Below, piece after piece: positions 15,102 through 21,651 of a DNA stretch of 24,525 nt. This DNA is from SCGC-AAA076-P13 sp965656035. Its GTDB lineage: Bacteria; Pseudomonadota; Gammaproteobacteria; Magnimaribacterales; D2472. Both the position numbers and the translations under genes were made by a program. The notes below the pieces were generated by a model. The model had not been told where the DNA came from and ran no database searches. It saw only the letters and a list, made by a program, of their open reading frames with translations. Location of the stretch: contig CBFHIO010000010.1 of NCBI GenBank assembly GCA_965656035.1, positions 1 through 24,525 of the forward strand. The letters are read 5' to 3'. Within the stretch, counting starts at the first letter, position 1, and every line of letters begins with the position of its first letter.

Positions 15102-16376
15102 TTATCTATTTCTTGAAGAGGCTATATTAAGTTTCTTTCTATACTTTGTGATGGTCCTTCTTGCCAAATTAAAACCTCTTTTATTTAACTCTATAGCAAT
15201 TTTATTGTCGCTTTTTGGTTTTTTCTCATTTTCTATAATTGATTCAATTAATTGCATCAGCTGCAGCGGAGTAACATCCCTAGTTTTTGAAACAGATGAC
15301 ACTAAGAGAGACTTGAGCGTTATGATACCTTTAGGTGTATCTATATACTTTGACCTAAGTATTCTTGATACAGTGGAAGGGTGAAGCCCTAGTTCATCTG
15401 ATAAGTTCTTATTTGAAAGTGGATTTATTTTAAGGGGATTATCTTGCAAAAAAGAAATTTGTTTCTTACAAATTAATTCTCCGACTTGCATTACAGTTTC
15501 ATTTCTTTTTTTTATTGAACTAACAAGCCATCTAGCATCTTGAATTTTTTCAGACAATTTTTTATTTGGTTTATTTTTTAATTGAGCGTTTGTTTTTATG
15601 ATTAAGTCATTATCAATTTTGATTTTGGGAAAAGCATCTTCGATAAAATTGACTGCAAAAGATTTTTCTTTTATCTCAATTTTTAGATCTGGAATAATAT
15701 AATTCGTAGTCTCATAATTAAGACCTGGACTTAAATCGCATGATTTTATTTCATACATTGCTTTTTTAATATCCTCAGTCGAATACCCACTTTTTGAAAA
15801 GGTGTCTATAATTTCTTCTATGCTCTCTGAGCTAGTTTGATCAAGAATTTTTTGACATAACTCTTTAATTTGTAGATTAAATTTTTTTGAGTTAATTTGT
15901 ATTTTTATACATTCTTTAAAATCTCTAAAACCAATACCAGCTGGTTCTAATGTTTGAATCACATCTTTCAAAACATTATTTATATCCCTAATAGAAAATT
16001 TATACGAAAGCATTTCTTCTATTTCTTCTAATTCATCTATCAGTTGACCAGATTCATCAATACATTCAACTAGGGTTAAAGCTATTTCTTTTTGATTATT
16101 GTCCAGCCTTAAATCGTTTACTTGCTTAATTAGCGACTCTCTTAAGTTTTCTGCTGCAGCCACATTAAAATCAAAATCAGATTCATTATATTTTTCATCA
16201 AAATCAAGCTCTTCGGCTATCTCATTCTCAATAAAGGGGTTTATCTCAATCTCTTGATCAATTTTTTGAATTAATTCATATCTAGATAACTGAAGTAAAT
16301 CTATAGATTTCTTTAGCAAAGGAGTTAGTGAAATTTTTTGCTGTTGCTTGAATTCTTTTAATAATGAAATAGCCAT
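15102..16376 (-). CDS. rpoN: RNA polymerase sigma-54 factor RpoN
   Basis: Alternative sigma factor that reads -24/-12 promoters and needs AAA+ activators. The 424-residue product is shorter than E. coli RpoN (477). Region I is recognisable (ISLTPLLKKSIDLLQLSRYEL, about 16-36, of which the core is TP-LL-KK-S-DLLQLS) but has lost most of the usual glutamines. An acidic region II, the core-binding region (ESGQL... EPAGIGFRDF), the helix-turn-helix (LSDELGLHPSTVSRILRSKY, 325-344) and the RpoN box ARRTITKYRK (405-414) follow. The canonical FFSS after the HTH is replaced by LLVSS. It sits three bases after lptB, as in most Gammaproteobacteria, but is not followed by hpf and ptsN. Confidence 0.95.
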   Translation of the reverse strand: MAISLLKEFKQQQKISLTPLLKKSIDLLQLSRYELIQKIDQEIEINPFIENEIAEELDFDEKYNESDFDFNVAAAENLRESLIKQVNDLRLDNNQKEIALTLVECIDESGQLIDELEEIEEMLSYKFSIRDINNVLKDVIQTLEPAGIGFRDFKECIKIQINSKKFNLQIKELCQKILDQTSSESIEEIIDTFSKSGYSTEDIKKAMYEIKSCDLSPGLNYETTNYIIPDLKIEIKEKSFAVNFIEDAFPKIKIDNDLIIKTNAQLKNKPNKKLSEKIQDARWLVSSIKKRNETVMQVGELICKKQISFLQDNPLKINPLSNKNLSDELGLHPSTVSRILRSKYIDTPKGIITLKSLLVSSVSKTRDVTPLQLMQLIESIIENEKKPKSDNKIAIELNKRGFNLARRTITKYRKKLNIASSRNR

Positions 16377-16379
16377 AAT

Positions 16380-17093
16380 TTAACTATACATATTGCCTAA
16401 ATAAACTTTTTTTACATTTTCATCCTTTACTAGAGAATCTTTGTCACCTTTTGCAATAATAGATCCATTATTAATTACAATTGCATGATCACATATTTCT
16501 AAGGCTTCTCGAACATTATGATCTGTGATTAATATACCAATATTTTTATTTTTGAGCTTGAGAAGAACTTTTTTAATATCATCAATGGCTATTGGATCTA
16601 TACCAGCGAATGGTTCATCTAAGAGAATAATTTTGGGATCTGCTGCAAGTGTTCTTGCAATTTCAACTTTCCTTCTTTGACCTCCGGAAAGTTGTCTTCC
16701 TTTTGAGTTTAAGATTTCTGACAAATTGAATTCTTCTATGGATTTATCTATAAAATTTTTAATATCCTCTTTGTTGTTGAATGATAATTCTGCTAGACCC
16801 AGCAAATTTTCATATACTGTAAGATTCTGGAAGATTGATGGTTCTTGCGGCAGATATTTAATTCCCATTTTTGACCTTTTGTGCATGGCATAATTTGAAA
16901 CGTTTGTATTATTTAGAAGAATATCTCCACTGTTAGCTTTTATTAATCCAGCTATGATATAAAAAGTAGTAGTCTTGCCAGCACCATTTGGCCCTAAAAG
17001 ACCATTGATGCAACCTGAAGGCACCTCAAAGCTTATATTTTTAACAATATTTTTACCTTTTATTGTTTTATTTATATTTTTAATTGAAAGCAT
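16380..17093 (-). CDS. lptB: LPS export ABC transporter ATP-binding protein LptB
   Basis: Cytoplasmic ATPase of the LptB2FGC machine, which pulls lipopolysaccharide out of the inner membrane. The product is 237 residues, near the E. coli length. ABC motifs are all present: Walker A GPNGAGKTT (34-42), Q-loop PQEPSIFQNLTVYENL, signature LSGGQRRKVEIAR (135-147), Walker B IILLDEP (155-161) and switch histidine H192 in ITDHNVREAL. The sequence SIFQNLTVYENL and the C-terminal region distinguish LptB-type from branched-chain amino-acid ABC subunits. It is flanked by lptA (five bases upstream) and rpoN (three bases downstream) as in the classical operon. Confidence 0.96.
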   Translation of the reverse strand: MLSIKNINKTIKGKNIVKNISFEVPSGCINGLLGPNGAGKTTTFYIIAGLIKANSGDILLNNTNVSNYAMHKRSKMGIKYLPQEPSIFQNLTVYENLLGLAELSFNNKEDIKNFIDKSIEEFNLSEILNSKGRQLSGGQRRKVEIARTLAADPKIILLDEPFAGIDPIAIDDIKKVLLKLKNKNIGILITDHNVREALEICDHAIVINNGSIIAKGDKDSLVKDENVKKVYLGNMYS

Positions 17094-17098
17094 TATTG

Positions 17099-17533
17099 TT
17101 AATTATCTGATAACACTTGACCATTTCTTGTATTAAAAATTATTTCATTTGATGAAATATTCAAATCATCATATGAAATAGTTGCATTACCAATCAGTTG
17201 TATTTTATCTGTTTCGGAGAAAATAATTTTATTAGCGCTACCACTAAAATAATTATCTTTAGCTGTTGATTGAATTTTAGATGGCTTACCGTAAACTGAA
17301 ACGATTCTGTTTATTTTATTAAATATTGCTTCACTAGCCTCTATATTAAATTTACTTGTCACAACACGAACGCCGTTATTAAAAAAAATTTTGTTCGATT
17401 TTTTTTCTATCTCAATTGATCCAGAATTTATAGTGATATTATTTGATTTAAATTCGTTAGCTTCTATTTGCGCATAAGCAAAATTACAAAAAATAGCTAA
17501 CATCAAGGAAACATTAATTTTCTTTAAAAACAA
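17099..17533 (-). CDS. lptA: LPS transport periplasmic protein LptA (short)
   Basis: Periplasmic bridge protein whose stacked beta-jellyroll carries LPS from LptC to LptD. It has an N-terminal signal peptide (about 1-21: FLKKINVSLMLAIFCNFAYA with an A-Y-A cleavage site) and an OstA-like domain with GSIEIEKKSNKIFFNNGV, YFSGSANKIIFSETDKIQL and NGQVLSDN. At 144 residues it is shorter than E. coli LptA (185) and lacks its C-terminal tail. The start is TTG at 17533, one base after the kdsD stop; Met11 would cut the charged part off the signal peptide. No lptC or kdsC stands between kdsD and this gene. Because LptA and LptC share a fold, an LptC-like identity cannot be fully excluded, but adjacency to lptB and the lack of a retained membrane anchor favour LptA. 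Confidence 0.85.
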   Translation of the reverse strand: MFLKKINVSLMLAIFCNFAYAQIEANEFKSNNITINSGSIEIEKKSNKIFFNNGVRVVTSKFNIEASEAIFNKINRIVSVYGKPSKIQSTAKDNYFSGSANKIIFSETDKIQLIGNATISYDDLNISSNEIIFNTRNGQVLSDN

Positions 17534-17534
17534 A

Positions 17535-18497
17535 TTATAGAATCCTTGCTTGAATCAAATCATGCATTGAGATAACACCTACGTTTTTATTTTTATTCAT
17601 TACTACTAATGTAAAAATTTTATTTTTTTCCATAATCTTTGCAGCATCAATAGCTAAAGCATCTTCTTCAATTGTTTTAAATTCTTTTGTCATCACGTCT
17701 TTTATTTTAGTAAAGTTAATATCAATTTTTTGATTTAAACATCTTCTTAAATCACCATCTGTAAAGATACCCTCAACTTTAGACTGTTTCTTTATAAGAG
17801 TTATACCTAAATTTTTCTCTGAAATTTCAATTAAAGCATCTGCTAGCACTGTGTTTAAACCCACTGATGGTATTTCAGAGCCTCGATGCATTAAATGTTT
17901 AACTTGAGTAATTAATTTCTTACCAAGCTTTCCAGCAGGATGTGAAGACGCGAAATCATTTGATGTAAATCCTTTTGATTCAAGAAGTGCTATTGCTAAA
18001 GCGTCTCCAAATGCTAAGGCAGAAGTTGTTGAGGAAGTTGGCGCAAGATCAAGAGGGCACGCCTCTTTAGATTTAATAACAATTGATATATCTGATGCCA
18101 GAGAGATTGAAGATTTTCTGTTTCCGGTTAAAGATGCAATTTTATAACAAGCTCTCTTAAGAGATGGGAGTATATTAATTATTTCATCAGTTTCACCGGA
18201 GTTAGATATTAAAAAAACTATATCCTTTTTTTCAATTAATCCCATATCTCCATGAGCTGCTTCTGTTGGGTGAATAAAAATAGATCCAGTTCCTGTACTA
18301 GAGAGAGTGGCTGATATTTTTTGACCAATATGACCAGATTTACCTACACCCATAATTATAAACTTTCCTTTACTGGAAATAATGGACTCACAAAGTTGAG
18401 TAAAATTTGAGTCTATTTGATTAGAAAGGTTGTTTAAGGCAGCTGACTCTATCTTGAAGGTTCTTTTAGCTGAGGTAATATAGTTAAATTTTTTCAT
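17535..18497 (-). CDS. kdsD: D-arabinose 5-phosphate isomerase KdsD
   Basis: Isomerises ribulose 5-phosphate to arabinose 5-phosphate, the first step to Kdo for the LPS core. The product is 320 residues, normal length. It has an N-terminal SIS sugar-phosphate domain (about 30-170) with GVGKSGHIGQKISATLSSTG, HPTEAAHGDMGLI, LISNSGETDEI and CPLDLAPTSSTT, followed by a pair of CBS domains (about 200-320) containing GIFTDGDLRRCL and GVISMHDLIQARIL. It is the first gene of a kdsD-lptA-lptB-rpoN run on the minus strand. In E. coli kdsC and lptC stand between kdsD and lptA and yrbG precedes kdsD; none is present here. Confidence 0.96.
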   Translation of the reverse strand: MKKFNYITSAKRTFKIESAALNNLSNQIDSNFTQLCESIISSKGKFIIMGVGKSGHIGQKISATLSSTGTGSIFIHPTEAAHGDMGLIEKKDIVFLISNSGETDEIINILPSLKRACYKIASLTGNRKSSISLASDISIVIKSKEACPLDLAPTSSTTSALAFGDALAIALLESKGFTSNDFASSHPAGKLGKKLITQVKHLMHRGSEIPSVGLNTVLADALIEISEKNLGITLIKKQSKVEGIFTDGDLRRCLNQKIDINFTKIKDVMTKEFKTIEEDALAIDAAKIMEKNKIFTLVVMNKNKNVGVISMHDLIQARIL

Positions 18498-18522
18498 AAC
18501 TTATGTATTTTGTTCAATTTTT

Positions 18523-18551
18523 ATTATCTTCTAAATGCTATAATAGAACAA
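18523..18551 (-). promoter_or_regulatory. Putative promoter of kdsD-lptAB-rpoN
   Basis: Reading the minus strand, TTGTTC (18551-18546), a 17-base spacer and GATAAT (18528-18523, five of six matches to the -10 consensus) would start transcripts near 18516, giving a leader of about 18 bases before the kdsD ATG at 18497. It overlaps the mlaC promoter on the other strand, and TTGTTC has a mirrored copy (TTGTTC at 18510-18515 on the plus strand), so the divergent region is partly symmetrical. The -35 match is weak. Confidence 0.35.
18536..18544 (+). promoter_or_regulatory. Extended -10 promoter of mlaC
   Basis: TGCTATAAT is a perfect extended -10 element (TGnTATAAT), which can work without a good -35; none is obvious. 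The expected start of transcription, seven bases after the last T, is base 18551, which is the A of the proposed mlaC ATG. No Shine-Dalgarno precedes that ATG. The arrangement therefore predicts a leaderless mRNA for mlaC-ibaG-murA. Confidence 0.55.
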
Positions 18552-19186
18552 TGCATGTTTCGCTTAAAAATTTTTTTACTATATTAATTCTGTCATCATC
18601 GTATTATCTATCGTCTGATAATAATCCATACAACTTCATCGATGCCAATGCTCAGAAGATGGTTCAAGTTTTAAAAGAAAATAAATCATTATTTATAGAT
18701 GACAGAGAATTGTATGAGCAGAAAATCAAAGAAATTTTTGAACCAATGATTGACTTTAGAAGAGTTGCTGCAACTGTTATGGGTAGAGAATATTATTTAG
18801 CTTCATCCAGAGAGCAAAGAGAAGAATTTGTTGATATTTTTAAAGACTCTTTGCTAGACACATATGCTGAAACTTTAGCGCAATGGGAAAACCAAACAAT
18901 AACAACAATCTTTCCAGAAGATATGCAAGTTCAATCCTATGAATTAAATAATATTGAGGTGCAACAAACTCTCAATACAGGCAGTAGTAAATATCCAATT
19001 TCGTATAAACTTAGAAAAAATAAAGATCAAAGTTGGTCTATTGTTAACATAATTGTAAATGGTGTGAATTTAGGACTTACTTTTAGAAATCAGTTCCAGG
19101 CTCTGGCTTCCAAAAATAATGGAAATATTGAGGCCACTCTTGAGGGGTGGGTTTCTGATGCGGGAGATGCTGGGATAAGTGGATAA
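18551..19186 (+). CDS. mlaC: Phospholipid-binding protein MlaC (Ttg2D family)
   Basis: Periplasmic shuttle that carries phospholipids between the outer membrane and the inner-membrane MlaFEDB complex. From ATG 18551 the product is 211 residues, the usual length. It has an N-terminal hydrophobic signal-like segment (about 6-21) and the family core FRRVAATVMGREYYLASSREQREEFVDIFKDSLLDTYAETL, of which the characteristic parts are the G..Y..AS..Q...F pattern and the following helix, then beta strands ending SWSIVNIIVNGVNLGLTFRNQF. An upstream in-frame ATG (18503) would put the start five bases from kdsD and before the apparent promoter, and would spoil the signal peptide. mlaF, mlaE and mlaD, which normally precede it, and mlaB, which normally follows, are absent here. 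Confidence 0.9.
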   Translation: MHVSLKNFFTILILSSSYYLSSDNNPYNFIDANAQKMVQVLKENKSLFIDDRELYEQKIKEIFEPMIDFRRVAATVMGREYYLASSREQREEFVDIFKDSLLDTYAETLAQWENQTITTIFPEDMQVQSYELNNIEVQQTLNTGSSKYPISYKLRKNKDQSWSIVNIIVNGVNLGLTFRNQFQALASKNNGNIEATLEGWVSDAGDAGISG

Positions 19187-19397
19187 AGAGATAATCAAGG
19201 AAATTATTTCCGCTGCTATACCGAATTCTGAATGTATTTTTGATGGAGACTCTTGCAACTTCAAACTCATTGTAATCTCAAAATCATTTAAAGGAGTTTC
19301 ATTAATACAGCAGCATAAAATGGTTTTAAGTCCACTTAAAGAACATTTTGAATCAGGCAAACTGCATGCACTAAGCATAGAAACAAAAACAGATTAA
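19179..19397 (+). CDS. ibaG: BolA-family protein IbaG (YrbA)
   Basis: Small (72-residue) BolA-like protein; IbaG of E. coli works with monothiol glutaredoxins in iron-sulfur handling and affects acid tolerance. The fold pattern is clear: an N-terminal helix, IPNSECIFDGDSCNFKLIVI, a loop, the helix region GVSLIQQHKMVLSPLKEHF and the closing strand KLHALSIETKT with the conserved histidine H63 region. The start is GTG at 19179, which overlaps the mlaC end by eight bases; no alternative fits. The stop is directly followed by the murA ATG without any gap and in the same frame. The ibaG-murA pairing is conserved in Gammaproteobacteria. Confidence 0.88.
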   Translation: MDKEIIKEIISAAIPNSECIFDGDSCNFKLIVISKSFKGVSLIQQHKMVLSPLKEHFESGKLHALSIETKTD

Positions 19398-20657
19398 ATG
19401 GAAAAGTTATTAATAAATGGCGGCAGGTCTCTTAAGGGTGAGATTAGTTGCTCCGGTGCAAAAAATGCTGCATTGCCTATGATAGCTGCAACAATACTAT
19501 CTGATAAAAATATTGTTTTGAAAAATCTGCCATATCTTCAAGACATCACAACAATGTTTGAATTACTTGGTTCCATGGGTGCTAATATTCTTCTTAATGA
19601 GAATATGGACTTTACAATTTCCACCAACGCCCTTAATGAAAAAGAAGCTAGATACGAATTAGTTAAAACTATGAGAGCATCTATTCTAGTTCTGGGACCA
19701 TTAGTTGCTAAGTATGGTGAGGCTAAAATAGCTTTGCCAGGAGGTTGTGCTATTGGTAGCAGGCCTGTGAATTACCATTTAGATGCCTTAGAGCAGCTTG
19801 GCGCAACTATAATTCTTAAAAACGGTTACATTGAAGCTAGTGCTAAAAAATTAATCGGATCTAAAATTAAGTTTGATGGTGTTACGGTTACAGGCACTGA
19901 AAATATAATGATGGCTGCTTGTTTAGCAGAAGGTACAACCGTCCTAACAAATGTTGCCAAAGAGCCTGAAATTATAGATTTAGCAGATTTTTTAAATAAG
20001 ATGGGTGCAAAAATATCTGGAGCTGGTACTGATGAAATAACTATCGAAGGTGTAGATAGGTTGCATGGCACTGAACACATTATTCCTGCTGACAGAATTG
20101 AAGCTGGAACATATTTAGTTGCAGCTGCTGTCACTAAAGGAGAAATCGTAATTAATGGAATCAATCCAAATAGACTAGTAAAAGTTTTGGATAAATTAAA
20201 TGAAACTGGGGCCATTATTGAAACTTCTAAAAATTCAATTTCTTTATCAATGAAGAGAGATAAACCGAAACCTGTTGATATTACTACAGCACCGTTTCCT
20301 GAGTTTCCTACTGACATGCAAGCTCAATTTTCAGTAATAAATGCAATAGCAGATGGTATTTCAAATATTTATGAGACCGTTTTTGAAAATAGATTCATGC
20401 ACGTACAAGAATTAAATAGAATGGGTAGCAACATTCAGGTTAATGGTAATCAAGCAATAATTGAAGGCGTTGATTCATTATATGGCGCAGAAGTTATGGC
20501 AACAGATTTAAGAGCTTCAGCAAGTTTAATTTTAGCTGGGTTATGTGCCAAGGGAGAAACTAAAGTAGATAGAATCTATCATATTGATAGAGGCTATGAA
20601 CGTATTGAAGAAAAATTAAATTATTTAGGAGCAAATATTATTAGATTACCTAGCTAA
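19398..20657 (+). CDS. murA: UDP-N-acetylglucosamine 1-carboxyvinyltransferase MurA
   Basis: First committed enzyme of peptidoglycan precursor synthesis: transfers enolpyruvate from PEP to UDP-GlcNAc in the cytoplasm. The 419-residue length equals the E. coli enzyme. The catalytic lysine K22 (SGAKNAALP) and the PEP-reactive cysteine C117 (ALPGGCAIGSRPVNYH), target of fosfomycin, are both present, so fosfomycin sensitivity at this site is expected. Later blocks are DRIEAGTYLVAAAVT, FPEFPTDMQAQF, ENRFMHVQELNRMG and ATDLRASASLILAGLCA. The ATG abuts the ibaG stop and no ribosome-binding site is evident, so translation probably depends on ibaG. The 3' end overlaps the convergent degS-like gene by 12 bases. 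Confidence 0.98.
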   Translation: MEKLLINGGRSLKGEISCSGAKNAALPMIAATILSDKNIVLKNLPYLQDITTMFELLGSMGANILLNENMDFTISTNALNEKEARYELVKTMRASILVLGPLVAKYGEAKIALPGGCAIGSRPVNYHLDALEQLGATIILKNGYIEASAKKLIGSKIKFDGVTVTGTENIMMAACLAEGTTVLTNVAKEPEIIDLADFLNKMGAKISGAGTDEITIEGVDRLHGTEHIIPADRIEAGTYLVAAAVTKGEIVINGINPNRLVKVLDKLNETGAIIETSKNSISLSMKRDKPKPVDITTAPFPEFPTDMQAQFSVINAIADGISNIYETVFENRFMHVQELNRMGSNIQVNGNQAIIEGVDSLYGAEVMATDLRASASLILAGLCAKGETKVDRIYHIDRGYERIEEKLNYLGANIIRLPS

Positions 20658-21638
20658 TCCTTCTATTTCAGTTGATTTGATTTCAATTGTTTTAAATGTG
20701 TTGTTTGTCTTAAGAAGTTCAAAACTTATGTTATTTCCTAGTCCGGCAAATTTCAAAGATGAGGTTAAATTCTTCCAGCTTCCCTCACTATTGTTTATTT
20801 GAATAATAACATCATTCACACTTGCGCCTTTCTCGTAAAGCGGTCCAACCGAGTCAATTTCTTTAATCTTTAGTCCGTTTATTAATTTGTTATTAATTTT
20901 AAGTCTTATTGGCGCTACTCTAAAATTACCAATCCATCCTGATCTAATTTTTCCGTACTGAATTATTTCGGATGCTATTTGAACAATGTTGTTTGAAGGA
21001 ATAGCAAAACCAAGTCCTTGATAGGCACCAGTTCTAGAAAAAATTTTTGTATTGATACCAATTAAATTTCCATTTTCATTAATTAGGGCACCACCTGAAT
21101 TTCCTGGATTTATTGCCGCATCAGTTTGTATTAATTCCAGATATGGATTGCCATAATCTCTACCAGTCGCGCTAATAATTCCTCCTGAAACAGAAATCCC
21201 AATCCCATAAGGATTTCCTATTGCTAAAACTTTATCTCCAACTTTAATATCATCACTATTGGAAATATTAATTGGTTTAAGTTTCTTATCAGCATTTATT
21301 TTAAGAACTGCAATATCAGCATTTACATCTGATCCAATAAGGTTAGCTTCAAACTCTTCACCAGAATTAAGCTTCACTTTTATTAGTTTATTTATACCTA
21401 TAATGTGAGTATTTGTAACAATATAACCATCTTTTGAAAAGATTACTCCTGAACCTATATTATCTGAATTTATGCGAGAACTACCATATGAATAAATCGA
21501 TACAACAGATTCAATAGAATTTTTGGTTGCAGATACAAATTTATTATCACTTTTACTAGAAAAATATGCCCACGATATAAATATAGTTATTGAAATAACT
21601 AATAAATAGTTTATTTTAGATCTCTGTAAAAATTTCAT
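20646..21638 (-). CDS. degS: DegS-like membrane-anchored periplasmic serine protease
   Basis: Trypsin-like S1C (HtrA family) protease; DegS of E. coli cuts the anti-sigma factor RseA in the envelope-stress cascade. The start is put at ATG 21638, giving 330 residues; an upstream ATG (21692) would overlap zapE and displace the membrane anchor. A single N-terminal membrane helix (about 11-27) without a cleavage site precedes the protease domain with H78 (VTNTHIIG), D108 (NADIAVLKI) and S181 (NPGNSGGAL), then IISATGR and GLGFAIP. One weakly conserved PDZ domain ends the protein (about 235-325). One PDZ plus a membrane anchor argues for DegS over DegP/DegQ. Position between murA and zapE-rplM fits degS context; rseA is not in the window. 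Confidence 0.85.
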   Translation of the reverse strand: MKFLQRSKINYLLVISITIFISWAYFSSKSDNKFVSATKNSIESVVSIYSYGSSRINSDNIGSGVIFSKDGYIVTNTHIIGINKLIKVKLNSGEEFEANLIGSDVNADIAVLKINADKKLKPINISNSDDIKVGDKVLAIGNPYGIGISVSGGIISATGRDYGNPYLELIQTDAAINPGNSGGALINENGNLIGINTKIFSRTGAYQGLGFAIPSNNIVQIASEIIQYGKIRSGWIGNFRVAPIRLKINNKLINGLKIKEIDSVGPLYEKGASVNDVIIQINNSEGSWKNLTSSLKFAGLGNNISFELLKTNNTFKTIEIKSTEIEGLAR

Positions 21639-21651
21639 AATATGTTTACCA

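Noticed and set aside
18503..18550. Longer mlaC reading frame starting at ATG 18503
   Set aside because: It would begin five bases from kdsD and upstream of the best promoter element, and adds a polar cysteine-containing stretch before the signal-like segment that starts at 18551.
20644..20659. GATTA/TAATC dyad at the murA/degS overlap as a terminator
   Set aside because: Only five pairs, with a mismatch inward; much of the symmetry comes from the two opposing TAA stops.
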